A stretch of 64,000 bases of DNA from Salivita marina. Lineage in GTDB: Bacteria > Pseudomonadota > Gammaproteobacteria > Pseudomonadales > Azotimanducaceae. Positions 8,026 through 17,073 of this stretch are shown in pieces. Position 1 is the stretch's first letter; each line of letters starts with the position of its first letter. Position numbers and translations under genes: made by a program. A model generated the notes under the pieces. It saw nothing but the letters and a program-made list of their open reading frames with translations. It searched no databases and was not told where the DNA came from. Location: assembly GCA_038144425.1 (NCBI GenBank), contig JAYQNS010000003.1, forward strand, positions 682,001 through 746,000. The letters run 5' to 3'.

Positions 8026-9156
8026 CTAAACGGCGCCGTAGCGCTTCAAGTGGAAATCGACGTTCCCGAAGGTGGTGTCGATCATGGTCAGGCGCTTGAA
8101 GTAGTGACCGATGTTGAGCTCCTCGGTCATGCCCATGCCGCCGTGCAGCTGCACGGCCTGCTGGCCCACGAAGCGGCCCGACTTTCCGACCTGCACCTTA
8201 AAGCCGGACACGGCTTTCTTCGCCACGGCTCCGTAGCCTTCGTCGAGGCGCATGGCCGCAAGGTACATCATGGACTTGGCCTGCTCGTATTCCATGAACA
8301 TGTCGACCATGCGGTGCTGGAGCACCTGAAACTTGCCGATGGGTTGGCCAAACTGCACGCGCTGCTTGGAGTACTCCACCGTGTCCTTGTAGCAAACCTC
8401 CATGCCGCCGACCGCCTCCGCGCCCACGGCCAAGGTGGCTTCGTCGATGACCTGCTGGAGCACCGCGTGACCACCACCGACCGCGCCCAGCACGGCGTCG
8501 GCGCCCACCTTCACCCCTTCGAGGGACACTTCGGAAGCGCGCAAACCGTCCACCGTGGGGTAGTCGCGACGGGAGAGGCCCGCAGCATCGCCGTCGACGA
8601 GGAACAAGGTGATGCCGTCCGCATCCCGGGGACCGCCGCTGGTACGGGCCGAGACCACGAAGAAATCTGCGGAGGGACCGCCGAGCACCACGGCCTTGTG
8701 GCCGGAGAGCACGTAGCCGTCACCGTCAGCGGTGGCCGTGGTGGCGACGTCGGCAAGGTTGAAGCGGCTCTGGGGCTCGGCGAAGGCCAGGGCTCCCATC
8801 TTGCTGCCCTCGATCATAGCGCCGAGGTAGGCGCCCTTCTGCGCCTCATTGCCCGCGTACTTAAGGGCGCCGCCGGCAAGGACAACGGTGGCCAAATAGG
8901 GCTCCACCACGAGGCCCCGGCCCAGCTGTTCCATCACAATCATGAGCTCGATAGCGCCGCCACCGATACCGCCGTCTTCCTCGGCGAAGGGCACGGCCAG
9001 CCAGCCCAGCTCGGCAAACTGCTTCCAGTTCTCGCGGGAGAAGCCCTCTTCCCCAGCCATCACCTTGCGGCGGGTATCGAAGTCGTAATCATTCTGAATG
9101 AAGCGCTCAAGGCTGTCCTTCAGGAGGGTTTGCTCTTCCGAAAGGGAAAAATCCAT
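8026..9156 (-). CDS. Acyl-CoA dehydrogenase, small-subunit (PimD-like) type
   Basis: FAD-dependent acyl-CoA dehydrogenase of 376 residues. It starts MDFSLSEEQTLLKDSLERF at the ATG preceded by GAGGA (9156). The N-terminus and the MIVMEQLGRGLVVEPYL segment closely resemble the small subunit of pimeloyl-CoA dehydrogenase (PimD) and similar partners in two-subunit enzymes. The C-terminal helices carry the family motif QAVQLHGGMGMTEEL. It lies 43 bases after a second, different acyl-CoA dehydrogenase, the arrangement typical of alpha2-beta2 heterotetramers acting on dicarboxyl- or steroid-side-chain-CoAs. The substrate is inferred from similarity only. Confidence 0.9.
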   Translation of the reverse strand: MDFSLSEEQTLLKDSLERFIQNDYDFDTRRKVMAGEEGFSRENWKQFAELGWLAVPFAEEDGGIGGGAIELMIVMEQLGRGLVVEPYLATVVLAGGALKYAGNEAQKGAYLGAMIEGSKMGALAFAEPQSRFNLADVATTATADGDGYVLSGHKAVVLGGPSADFFVVSARTSGGPRDADGITLFLVDGDAAGLSRRDYPTVDGLRASEVSLEGVKVGADAVLGAVGGGHAVLQQVIDEATLAVGAEAVGGMEVCYKDTVEYSKQRVQFGQPIGKFQVLQHRMVDMFMEYEQAKSMMYLAAMRLDEGYGAVAKKAVSGFKVQVGKSGRFVGQQAVQLHGGMGMTEELNIGHYFKRLTMIDTTFGNVDFHLKRYGAV

Positions 9157-9199
9157 GTCTATTCCTCTAAGCGTTAGTCTGAAGTCACTGGCGCGGGGC

Positions 9200-10405
9200 T
9201 TAGAGCCCCAGCACCGCCTTGGAAATGATGTTCTTCTGAATCTCGTTGGAGCCGCCAAAGATCGAAGACGCGCGACCGTAGAGCATGCCCTTCATGGTCG
9301 GCATGACGTAGGGGTTCCCGATGGGCCCTTCGTTGTCGATGAGGGTTTGCTCCGGGTAGGGCATGCCGTAGTAACCAAAGGCTTCAATGGTCATCATGGC
9401 AATGGCCTGGCCGATCTCCGTGCCCCGAATCTTTAGGATGGAGGACTCGGGCCCCGGCGCACCGCCCTGAGCCACCTGGGCCAGCACCCGCAGCTCGGTG
9501 ACGGAGAGCGCTTCTAAATCCACCTCAAGCTCCGTGACCCGCGTGCGGAAGGCCGGATCGTCCCAGAGGGAACCGCCGTCCATGCCCGTCTCCTGGGCAA
9601 TGCGCTTCAAGCGCGCCAGCTGCACTTCGCTCCGGGCCACCCCAGCGATACCCGTACGCTCATGGGTGAGCAGGCCCTTCGCGTAGGTCCAGCCCTTGTT
9701 CTCTTCCCCAACCAGATTCTCCACGGGAACGCGCACGTCCTTCAGCTCCACCTCATTTACGGAGTGGATGCCGCCGAGGATGTACACGGGGTTCACCGTG
9801 ATGCCCGGGGTTTTCATGTCAATCAGGACAAAGCTGATGCCTTCCTGCTTCTTCGCGCCGCTTTCCGTGCGCACCAGGCAGAACATCCAGTCCGCCACAT
9901 GGGCGCCGGAGGTCCAGAGCTTGGTGCCGTTGACCACGTATTCATCCCCCTCCCGGACGGCGCGGGTGGCGAGGCCAGCAAGGTCCGAGCCGGCGCCGGG
10001 CTCGGAATAGCCCTGGCACCAGATCATCCGCTCTTCGCGGATCTTCGGCAGAAACTCGTTCTGCTGCGCTTCCGTACCCCAGGTATAGAGCACGGGGGCC
10101 AGCATGCGCGCCCCAAAGGCAGAGAGCTGAGGGCATTCGGCCTTCGCCGTTTCCTTATCCCAAATGTACTTTTGCGTGGGGTTCCAATCCGTGCCGCCCC
10201 ATTGCTGGGGCCAGTTTGGAACGGCCCAGCCGCGCTCGTTCAGCGCATCGATCCAGCGCCGAACCTCCGGTGAATGGCCGCGGGACTCCTCAAAGCGGCT
10301 CGAGGTCGCGCGGGCGCGACGAACGTCTTCCGGCCAATAGGTGTCAATGAACTCACGAACTTCGGCCTGAAACGCCAGATCGGCATCCGTTAACGCTAGA
10401 TCCAT
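9200..10405 (-). CDS. Acyl-CoA dehydrogenase, large-subunit (PimC-like) type
   Basis: FAD-dependent acyl-CoA dehydrogenase of 401 residues starting MDLALTDADLAFQAEVREF at the ATG at 10405; a longer upstream reading is low-complexity and rejected. It shows the FAD/substrate motifs WCQGYSEPGAGSDLAG and LWTSGAHVADWMF and the C-terminal SIFGGSNEIQKNIISK. It resembles the large subunit of pimeloyl-CoA dehydrogenase (PimC) and related enzymes. With the PimD-like gene downstream it probably forms a heteromeric dehydrogenase. A perfect 17-bp palindrome lies 20 bases upstream of the start and is a candidate operator. It is transcribed divergently from an enoyl-CoA hydratase gene that could supply the next catabolic step. 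Confidence 0.9.
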   Translation of the reverse strand: MDLALTDADLAFQAEVREFIDTYWPEDVRRARATSSRFEESRGHSPEVRRWIDALNERGWAVPNWPQQWGGTDWNPTQKYIWDKETAKAECPQLSAFGARMLAPVLYTWGTEAQQNEFLPKIREERMIWCQGYSEPGAGSDLAGLATRAVREGDEYVVNGTKLWTSGAHVADWMFCLVRTESGAKKQEGISFVLIDMKTPGITVNPVYILGGIHSVNEVELKDVRVPVENLVGEENKGWTYAKGLLTHERTGIAGVARSEVQLARLKRIAQETGMDGGSLWDDPAFRTRVTELEVDLEALSVTELRVLAQVAQGGAPGPESSILKIRGTEIGQAIAMMTIEAFGYYGMPYPEQTLIDNEGPIGNPYVMPTMKGMLYGRASSIFGGSNEIQKNIISKAVLGL

Positions 10406-10424
10406 GGTGTCCTCTCGCTCTGTA

Positions 10425-10441
10425 TTGCCGCCGGGCGGCAA
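10425..10441. promoter_or_regulatory. Perfect 17-bp palindrome, candidate operator
   Basis: TTGCCGCC-G-GGCGGCAA is a perfect inverted repeat with 8-base arms and a single central base. It lies 20-36 bases upstream of the acyl-CoA dehydrogenase ATG and within the 277-base divergent region shared with the enoyl-CoA hydratase. A one-base centre argues against an RNA hairpin and fits a dimeric repressor such as a TetR-type regulator. No regulator gene is adjacent. Confidence 0.5.
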
Positions 10442-10682
10442 CCAATCCAAGGTGGGCGCATGCTGCCATGCACCCGCGGGGCGCGGGCTCTTGGAGACGC
10501 AGCTTACCCGCGGTGGCGCTCCCCGAGCCCCTCCGCTGGCGCAGCCTTTCTCCCCCGTCGACGCGCTGCGCCCTGATGATAGGCGGGGCCCCAGGCCGGA
10601 GCAACCGCTCCCGTCCATGGAAAGGTGGCGCAGCCCAGGGCACACTAGACATCGGGCGCACAACGGACCTTGGAGGGGACCG

Positions 10683-11549
10683 ATGGACTTTAAAACGATT
10701 CGCTATGAACTCGACGCGGGTGTGCTGACCCTCACCCTGAATCGGCCCGACCGGCTGAACGCCTTCAACAACACGATGATGCACGAGATGATTGCTGCTC
10801 TGGACGCGGCGGACGCAGACGACAGCGTCCGCGCCATCATCGTCACCGGCGAAGGCCGAGGCTTCTGCGCTGGCGCCGACCTGGAGAAAGGCGGAGATAC
10901 CTTCGACTACGACGCCCAGGGCCGAAGCGAAGAAGAGAGCGCCCTGCCCCCCCGGGACGGCGGCGGCCTTTTGACCCTGCGCATCTACGAGTGCAATAAG
11001 CCGATGATCGCTGCCGTGAACGGCCCGGCCGTGGGCGTGGGGGCCACCATGCAGCTGCCCATGGATATCCGCCTCGCCTCCGAGAACGCAAAGTTCGGCT
11101 TTGTTTTCTCACGAAGGGGTATCGTGCCCGAGGCCTGCTCAAGCTACTTCCTCCCACGGGTCGTGGGCATCAGCCAGGCCCTGGAGTGGGCCTACTCCGG
11201 GCGCGTGTTCCAAGCCCAAGAGGCCCTCGCCGGAGGCCTCGTGAAGGAAGTATTGGCACCGGATGCGCTCCTGCCCCGGGCCCGGGAAATCGCCAGGGAA
11301 ATTGCTGAGAACACCTCCGCCATTTCCGTCACCCTCATCCGCCATATGATGTGGCGCATGCTCGGTGCTGATCACCCCATGGAAGCGCACAAGATCGATT
11401 CCCGGGGCGTCTACGGAACGGGCCGAGGCCCGGACGCGAAGGAAGGGGTCATGTCCTTCCTCGAGAAGCGCCCCCCGGCCTTCACCGGCAAGCCGAGCAC
11501 GGATATGCCTGGCTTCTTCCCCTGGTGGGACCAGCGGGACTTTGGCTAA
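10683..11549 (+). CDS. Enoyl-CoA hydratase/isomerase (crotonase family)
   Basis: A 288-residue crotonase starting MDFKTIRYELDAGVLTL at the ATG preceded by TTGGAGGGGACCG. It carries the oxyanion-hole motifs RGFCAGADLEKGG and NGPAVGVGATMQLPMDIRLA. The position of the second hydratase glutamate is reached at RRGIVPEACSSYFLPR, which has one Glu. It probably hydrates or isomerises 2-enoyl-CoA made by the divergent acyl-CoA dehydrogenase pair. The end is unusually rich in aromatic residues (FFPWWDQRDFG). Other crotonase activities cannot be excluded. Confidence 0.88.
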   Translation: MDFKTIRYELDAGVLTLTLNRPDRLNAFNNTMMHEMIAALDAADADDSVRAIIVTGEGRGFCAGADLEKGGDTFDYDAQGRSEEESALPPRDGGGLLTLRIYECNKPMIAAVNGPAVGVGATMQLPMDIRLASENAKFGFVFSRRGIVPEACSSYFLPRVVGISQALEWAYSGRVFQAQEALAGGLVKEVLAPDALLPRAREIAREIAENTSAISVTLIRHMMWRMLGADHPMEAHKIDSRGVYGTGRGPDAKEGVMSFLEKRPPAFTGKPSTDMPGFFPWWDQRDFG

Positions 11550-11588
11550 GGCCGCCCCCTACAACACACAAGCAAAAGGAGATCGCCC

Positions 11589-11828
11589 ATGAGCGATGCC
11601 GTCATTGCCCAGAAGGCGCCCTTCCCCGTGGAGCTCACGGAAGGGCAAAAGGTGTTTTGGTGCAGCTGTGGGCGCAGCAATAATCAGCCCTTCTGCGATG
11701 GCTCCCATAAGGGCACGGAGTTTACTCCCGTGGCCTTCGAGGCGCCGGCCGCTAAGACCTACTACTTCTGCGGATGCAAGGCCTCGGCCAAGGCACCCCT
11801 TTGTGACGGGGCCCACAACGCCCTCTAA
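11589..11828 (+). CDS. Double CDGSH iron-sulfur domain protein
   Basis: A 79-residue protein with two copies of the CDGSH signature (C-x-C-x2-S-x3-P-x-C-D-G-S/A-H): CSCGRSNNQPFCDGSH and CGCKASAKAPLCDGAH. Each binds one [2Fe-2S] cluster through three Cys and one His in the mitoNEET/Miner family. The role is probably redox or Fe-S related. It has an excellent ribosome binding site (AAAAGGAGATCGCCC before the ATG). It follows the enoyl-CoA hydratase by 39 bases and may be co-transcribed with it and with the DUF349 gene downstream. Confidence 0.93.
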   Translation: MSDAVIAQKAPFPVELTEGQKVFWCSCGRSNNQPFCDGSHKGTEFTPVAFEAPAAKTYYFCGCKASAKAPLCDGAHNAL

Positions 11829-11880
11829 CCCACCGCGCTTCGCCGGGGCTCTCGCCCCGGCCAGACCTCGAGACCCATCG

Positions 11881-14781
11881 ATGATTACTCGCTATCTGCA
11901 GCAGCTTACGGGAACCGACCTGACGGCCCCGGATCCCGCCCGTCGCCTGGCCGCCCTGGCGAAGCTGGATCCAAGCAAGGATCGGGAAAAACTCCTGGCC
12001 GTCATGATGGAAGACGAAGACGGCGCTGTGCGGGAAAGTGCCCTGCGGCACTTAAACGACGCCGCCCTCTGCGTGGAGCACCTGGCCACCTCGGGGGTGG
12101 GCGGCGCGGCCCGGGTCGTGCTCGGGGAGCTGCTGCTCGCAGGCACGGCGCTGGCGCCGCTCATGGAAGGACTCGAGGAAGCCTCGCTGCGCCAGCTCAT
12201 CGACGCCTGCCGGGAGCCGGAGCACTTTGAACCGGTGCTCGCGGCCCTGAAGGAAGAGGACACCTTTGCCCATATCGCCTCGCGCCATCCCGTGCCGGCG
12301 GTGCGGGCCGCGGCGGCGGCGCGCGTGCAACACCATGGCGCGCTGCGGACCCTTGAGAAGCAGGTTCGCAGCAAGGACAAAGCCGTGGCCCAGCAGCTTC
12401 GTGCCCGCCTGGAGCACTACCGAGGCGCGCGCAAGGCCCTTGAAACCCTCCTGCTCGAGCTTGAGGCCCAGAGCCAGCGTCTCGTGGCCCACGCCCAGGG
12501 GACGGACGATGGGCACCTGCTGGAGCGCTATCGGACCGCCGAGCGCCAGCGGAGTGAACATCGGGCGGCCCTGGCCGCCCTTGCCCAAACCCTTCAGCAC
12601 TTTGGCGATAGCGCCGAGACCGGCGCGGCGGCCCTCGCGGCTTTTGATCACAGCCTCGCCCGCCTCGACGCACGACTCGCCGAGGAGAAGCGCGCCGCCG
12701 ACGCCGCCGCGGCCCTTGAGGCCGCCGCAGCCCAAAAGCGCGACCAGCTGATGGCGCAGCTGGAAGGCGTGGAGGCGCTCCTCGCCGACGCCGATCTGCG
12801 CATTAGCCGGGGGGAAGGCGCGCCCGGTGCCGGGGCGCCTCTCCTCGCGAGCCTGCAAACGGCTCTGGCGCTCGAGACCAGCCGCTGGGAAGACGCTCTC
12901 GGCAGCGAACCCTCCCTGCCCGATGCCGTACTCACGCCGCTTAAGAACACCTTCACCCATCTCGCCCAGGCCCTTGGCGATCGGGTCGGAGCGCTCGAGC
13001 GGCTCTACGCCGCCGGCCCGCTACCAGAACTGCCCGCCGAGATCCCCGAAGTTCCCGAACACCCTCCGAAGGATCCGGAAGCGGCAGCCCAGCTCTGGGC
13101 CAGTGCCGGTGCCCTCGGCGAAGCGCTCCAGGCCTTGGAAGCGTGGGTGACGGCCCTTGCCTGGCCCCGGGAAGGCGCCCTGCCCCCGGAAGCGCTCGCG
13201 GCCCGACGCCAGCGCGATGCCCTCAGCCAAACGGCGCGCGGCCTCGATGCGCTCGCCCAGCGCGCGAAGGCGCGGGCAGAGAAGCGCGTCCAACGCTTTG
13301 ATCGCGCCCTGGCCAGCGAGCAGACGAAAGCCGCGGGCGGCATGCTTGCGGAGCTGAAGACCCTTCACCCGGCCTTACCCCCGGTGCACCGCGGCGACAT
13401 CGACCTCGATGCCCTTGAGGCCCGGTACCAAGCCCTCCGGGATCAGCTTTTTGAGGCGAGCTTGGTCGCTCGGGAAGGGCTTATCGCCCAGCTCGAAGCC
13501 CTGGCCGCCACCGCCGTCGAAGACGAGAACGCCGAGGCTCGGGAAGCTGCGGGGAAGCAGCGGGCGGAGGACGTCAAAGCCCTGCGCGGCGCCTGGAACG
13601 GCGTCGGCCCCGCCCGGGGGGAAGCGGGCAAGGCCCTGCAGAAGCGCTTCGATGCGGCGGCGGAAGCGGCCTTCGAGCCGGCCCGGGCGGCCTTCGAAGC
13701 CCAAAACCAGCTACGAGCCGCGAATACCGCGGCGCGGGAAGCGCTTCTAAAGACCCTCGAGGAGACCCTCGATGCGGTGAACTGGGAGGCGCCCGATTGG
13801 AAATCCCTCGATCGCCTCTATCGCCAGAGCAATGCCCAATGGCGGGAGCACGAGCCCGTGGATCATGGTGGACGGCGCCTGGCGGGCCCTTTCTTCTCTC
13901 GCATGCGCGGCCTGAAGACCCAGCTCGAGGCCCGCTGGCAGGCGAACGTGGAGGCCAAGCGGGCCCTCGTAGCGGAGGCCGAGGCCCTCGTCGCCGAGGG
14001 CGGTCGGGAAGCCGCTGATCAGTGCAAGGCGCTCCAGCGGCGCTGGGCAGAAATCGACATCACGCCGCGGAAGATCGACCGGGCCCTCTGGACCACCTTT
14101 CGGGGCCACTGCGACGCCATCTTCGACCAGCTGCAGAAGGCGCGCAGCGAGGCCAAGGAAGCCGCCAACGCCGAAACCCAGGCCCTTCGCGAACTCACCG
14201 AGCAGGTGAAGGACGGCACGGCCCGGGCCGAGGACGAAGCGGCCCTCAGCGCCCTTCCCGTCGGGGCTCTGCGCCAGGCACTCCGGGCGCTGCCCCGGCG
14301 TGGCCCTCGGCAGCTGGACGCCGCGCGCAAGGCCGCGGAGCAGGCCCTCGATGGAATTAAGCACGCGAAGCGGCGCCTGAATCAGCAAGCAGCAACGGCG
14401 GAGCTGGCAACGATCCTGGCCCTCGATGCGCAATGCTGCGAGGCAGAGCGCGCAGCGCAGGCCTTGCCGGCCCCCGGGGAAGGCGGAACCTTGGCCGAAG
14501 CCCTGAGCGCCCGGGCAGCGGCGACGGCCGACAGCACCGCCCGCCGGGAAGCCTGCATCGATCTGGAGATGGCCCTCGGGGTGGATAGCCCTGCTAGCGA
14601 CGCCCAGCTGCGCCTCGCGCGGCAGGTCGCGCGGCTGGCCTCGGGGCTGGGAAAGGGGCCAGCGGAAGACGATCCGCAGCAGCGTGCTACGGCCGCCGCC
14701 CTGCGCCTGCTGGCGACCCCGGGCGCGGACGAAGAGGGTTGGTCCCTGGCGGCCCGGGCCCAAGCGGCCCTTGAGCGCTAG
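11881..14781 (+). CDS. DUF349 domain-containing coiled-coil protein
   Basis: A 966-residue, Ala/Glu/Arg-rich protein starting MITRYLQQLTGTDL. The first 170 residues look like HEAT-type helical repeats. The rest is long helical, coiled-coil sequence with repeated DUF349-like blocks, for example around LRGAWNGVGPARGEAGKAL and LQRRWAEIDITPRKIDRAL. Proteins of this length with several DUF349 modules occur in Pseudomonas and relatives; their function is poorly known. The ATG at 11881 fits the first helix, and a longer open frame upstream merely shadows the CDGSH gene. There is no signal peptide, so it should be cytosolic. Confidence 0.85.
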   Translation: MITRYLQQLTGTDLTAPDPARRLAALAKLDPSKDREKLLAVMMEDEDGAVRESALRHLNDAALCVEHLATSGVGGAARVVLGELLLAGTALAPLMEGLEEASLRQLIDACREPEHFEPVLAALKEEDTFAHIASRHPVPAVRAAAAARVQHHGALRTLEKQVRSKDKAVAQQLRARLEHYRGARKALETLLLELEAQSQRLVAHAQGTDDGHLLERYRTAERQRSEHRAALAALAQTLQHFGDSAETGAAALAAFDHSLARLDARLAEEKRAADAAAALEAAAAQKRDQLMAQLEGVEALLADADLRISRGEGAPGAGAPLLASLQTALALETSRWEDALGSEPSLPDAVLTPLKNTFTHLAQALGDRVGALERLYAAGPLPELPAEIPEVPEHPPKDPEAAAQLWASAGALGEALQALEAWVTALAWPREGALPPEALAARRQRDALSQTARGLDALAQRAKARAEKRVQRFDRALASEQTKAAGGMLAELKTLHPALPPVHRGDIDLDALEARYQALRDQLFEASLVAREGLIAQLEALAATAVEDENAEAREAAGKQRAEDVKALRGAWNGVGPARGEAGKALQKRFDAAAEAAFEPARAAFEAQNQLRAANTAAREALLKTLEETLDAVNWEAPDWKSLDRLYRQSNAQWREHEPVDHGGRRLAGPFFSRMRGLKTQLEARWQANVEAKRALVAEAEALVAEGGREAADQCKALQRRWAEIDITPRKIDRALWTTFRGHCDAIFDQLQKARSEAKEAANAETQALRELTEQVKDGTARAEDEAALSALPVGALRQALRALPRRGPRQLDAARKAAEQALDGIKHAKRRLNQQAATAELATILALDAQCCEAERAAQALPAPGEGGTLAEALSARAAATADSTARREACIDLEMALGVDSPASDAQLRLARQVARLASGLGKGPAEDDPQQRATAAALRLLATPGADEEGWSLAARAQAALER

Positions 14782-14785
14782 GGTC

Positions 14786-14992
14786 ATGCTAGAACCCCTC
14801 GCCCTCACTTGCCCCTACTGCGGGGAAGGCTTTGAGAGCCTCTACGACGAAAGCGAAGCCGCCTTCGGCGCCGGGGTTTTCGAGGCCATCGAGGACTGCC
14901 CCGTGTGCTGCCAACCCATTACGGTGCGCCATACGCTCGACGGCTCGGGGCAGCGCGCCTATTCGGAAGCGCTCCGGGATAGCGATAGCTAG
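14786..14992 (+). CDS. CPXCG motif-containing cysteine-rich protein
   Basis: A 68-residue protein starting MLEPLALTCPYCGEGFESLYD. It carries the two Cys pairs CPYCG and CPVCCQP of the Cys-rich CPXCG family (PF14255-like), a zinc-ribbon-type small protein of unknown function. It begins 4 bases after the DUF349 gene and probably belongs to the same transcript. Its stop codon overlaps that of the convergent histidine kinase by 4 bases (CTAG). Confidence 0.9.
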   Translation: MLEPLALTCPYCGEGFESLYDESEAAFGAGVFEAIEDCPVCCQPITVRHTLDGSGQRAYSEALRDSDS

Positions 14993-16389
14993 GCGCGCGA
15001 TTCCACCGCCGGGCGCGACGCCCGAGGCAAGGTGACCCCCACGGCAGCGCCGCCAAAAGAGGAGGTGCCAATGTCCAGGGCGCCGCCATAGCTCGCCACC
15101 CGCTCCGTCACCATGGCCAGCCCAATGCCTTGCCCTTGCTGCGCCGTATCCGCCCGGGCCCCTCGGGTGAGCACGTAGCCGTGCAGCGTTTCCGGAATGC
15201 CCGGACCGTCATCTTCCACCCAAAGCTTCACCGCGTCCGCCGTCCCCTCGGCGCGGAGGTGCACGCGGCTGCGACCGTATTTACAGGCGTTATCCAAGAG
15301 ATTGCCCAGGATGTCATAGAGATCGCGCTCATCCACAGCCACCGCGAGGGTGGGGTCGAGCGCTGCCGTCACGGTTAGACCTCGATCGGCGTGGAGGCGC
15401 CGCAGCCCCGCCAGCAAACGCTCGCCGTGGGAGGCCAGAGGCACGGCGTCGGAGGTGAGGGGATTGGTCCCTAGGCTTGCCCGCTTCAAATGATGGGCCA
15501 CGATGCTTTCCATGCGCGAAAGCTGCGTGCTCCGCTCCCCCTCATCTTCCGGTCGGGTGTTGCGCAGAATGGCCAGGGGGGTCTTCAGGCTGTGAGCCAG
15601 ATCGTCCAGGGTGGTGCGGTAGCGTTTTTGGCGAGCGCGCTCCGACGCCAGCAGCGCTTCCAGATTCTTCGCGAGGCCCGAGAGCTCGAGGGGCCAGGGC
15701 CGAGCGAGGGTCCCTTCCTCTCCCTGTTCTAGCGCTTCCACGGCCTTGGCCATGCGACCCAGGGGTGCCAGGGCTGCGCGCAGCAGGGCCATTTGCAGCA
15801 GCAGCAGGGCAACGGTTGCCCCGCCGAGCCAGAGCCATAGGGCCCGGCGAAAGCCGCGCGCTTCTTGCTGGAAGGGCTGCTGGCTGAAGCTCACCTCGAG
15901 GCGATAGGGCACGTCCCCCTCGGGCCCCTCCCAAAGGAGCCCGAAGGTAAAGCGATAGAGCGGCGCGCCCTCCGCCGTGGCGACACGGTCGAAGGCCTCC
16001 CCTCCTGGCGGCATGGAAAGGGGCGCGGGTAGGGAGACACCGCTGTGGCTCAAGCTCAGGCTTTGCCAGGCGAGGCCCTTCTGCCCATCGAAGAGCCGGG
16101 CATAAAGCCCCGAGCCAGGACGGTTATAGCGCGCCTCGGAGAGGGCCGGGGGCAGAACCAACCCCCCGTCCCGCCATTCAGCCACGCTCAAAAGGTTCAG
16201 CACCCGCAGGCGCAGCTGGGCCCGGGCAGAGTCGTCGATGCTCGCCCGAAAGGCGCTGTCGAGCACGAAGCCGGTGATGGAGAGGAACAGCAGGAGCAGG
16301 GCGGCCGCCGCCAGCAGCAGGCGGCGCCGAAGGGGCGCATTGGGTTGGCTTAGCCAGCCCTGAAGGCGAGGCCCCAGGCTGGAAAGCAC
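14989..16389 (-). CDS. Sensor histidine kinase, PhoQ-like
   Basis: Inner-membrane sensor kinase of 466 residues. A transmembrane helix near residues 22-43 precedes a periplasmic sensor region of roughly 130 residues. A second helix near 185-207 is followed by a HAMP-like linker. The dimerisation box LDDLAHSLKTPLAILRN holds the phospho-accepting His. The ATPase domain shows the N box (LGNLLDNACKYG), DDGPGIP and GQGIGLAMV. The H-box and overall layout match PhoQ-type kinases. The sensor domain has no obvious acidic patch, so the signal is unknown. It lies 6 bases after its response regulator, with a PepSY protein at the head of the operon. Confidence 0.92.
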   Translation of the reverse strand: MLSSLGPRLQGWLSQPNAPLRRRLLLAAAALLLLFLSITGFVLDSAFRASIDDSARAQLRLRVLNLLSVAEWRDGGLVLPPALSEARYNRPGSGLYARLFDGQKGLAWQSLSLSHSGVSLPAPLSMPPGGEAFDRVATAEGAPLYRFTFGLLWEGPEGDVPYRLEVSFSQQPFQQEARGFRRALWLWLGGATVALLLLQMALLRAALAPLGRMAKAVEALEQGEEGTLARPWPLELSGLAKNLEALLASERARQKRYRTTLDDLAHSLKTPLAILRNTRPEDEGERSTQLSRMESIVAHHLKRASLGTNPLTSDAVPLASHGERLLAGLRRLHADRGLTVTAALDPTLAVAVDERDLYDILGNLLDNACKYGRSRVHLRAEGTADAVKLWVEDDGPGIPETLHGYVLTRGARADTAQQGQGIGLAMVTERVASYGGALDIGTSSFGGAAVGVTLPRASRPAVESRA

Positions 16390-16395
16390 GGGCCC

Positions 16396-17073
16396 CTAGC
16401 CTTCCGCCGCCAGGAGCCGGTAACCCTGGCCCCGCACCGTGGTGATGGTGGAGGTGCCCGCGAGGGGATCGAGCTTGCGCCGCAGGCGCCCCACAAAGAC
16501 CTCAATGACGTTGCTATCGCGCTCGAAGTCCTGGGCGTAAAGGTGCTCCGTAAGCTCAGTTTTGGAAATCACCTTGCTCGGGTGGAGCATCATGTACTCA
16601 AGGAGGTTGTATTCGTAGGCCGTGAGCGTCACCCGAGTGCCCCCCACCCGGAGGTCCTTCGCCGTGGTGTCGAGCTCTAGCGGTCCATGGCGCAGCACGG
16701 CACTGGCGTGCCCGGAGGCGCGGCGCACGAGGGCTCGAAGGCGAGCAACGAGCTCCTCAAAGTGAAAGGGCTTGGTGAGGTAGTCGTCGGCCCCCGCTTC
16801 CAGGCCTAGGACCTTGTCCTGCCACCCGTCCCGGGCCGTGAGGATCAGCACGGGCACGCGATTCTCCCCTTCCCGGAGCGCCTTAATCAGCCCGAGGCCA
16901 TCGAGTTCAGGCAGACCAAGATCGATGATGGCGGCGTCGTAGGGGAGCTCCTGGGCCATGTAGAGCCCTTCCCGGCCATCACCGGCGTGCTCCACCACCA
17001 GCCCTTCCTGCTGAAGGTGACCGCGAAGCTGATTCGCCAGGGTCGGATCATCTTCGACGATCAAGATTCGCAT
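16396..17073 (-). CDS. OmpR/PhoP-family response regulator
   Basis: A 225-residue DNA-binding response regulator. The receiver domain has the acidic pair at E7-D9, the phospho-acceptor Asp51 in AIIDLGLPELDG, the conserved Thr in LILTARDGW and Lys in YLTKPFHF. The C-terminal winged helix has YEYNLLEYMM, the recognition helix around DSNVIEVFVGRLRRKLD and the end TVRGQGYRLL. It is closest to the PhoP/QseB group. Its ATG overlaps the stop of the PepSY gene (TGATG). A direct repeat with 11-bp pitch upstream of the operon could be its autoregulatory site. Confidence 0.93.
   Translation of the reverse strand: MRILIVEDDPTLANQLRGHLQQEGLVVEHAGDGREGLYMAQELPYDAAIIDLGLPELDGLGLIKALREGENRVPVLILTARDGWQDKVLGLEAGADDYLTKPFHFEELVARLRALVRRASGHASAVLRHGPLELDTTAKDLRVGGTRVTLTAYEYNLLEYMMLHPSKVISKTELTEHLYAQDFERDSNVIEVFVGRLRRKLDPLAGTSTITTVRGQGYRLLAAEG

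Noticed and set aside
9200..10663. Longer 487-residue start for the PimC-like dehydrogenase
   Set aside because: The extra 86 residues are Gly/Ser/Arg/Pro-rich, have no similarity to the family and would read through the palindrome and divergent promoter region. The ATG at 10405 matches family N-termini.
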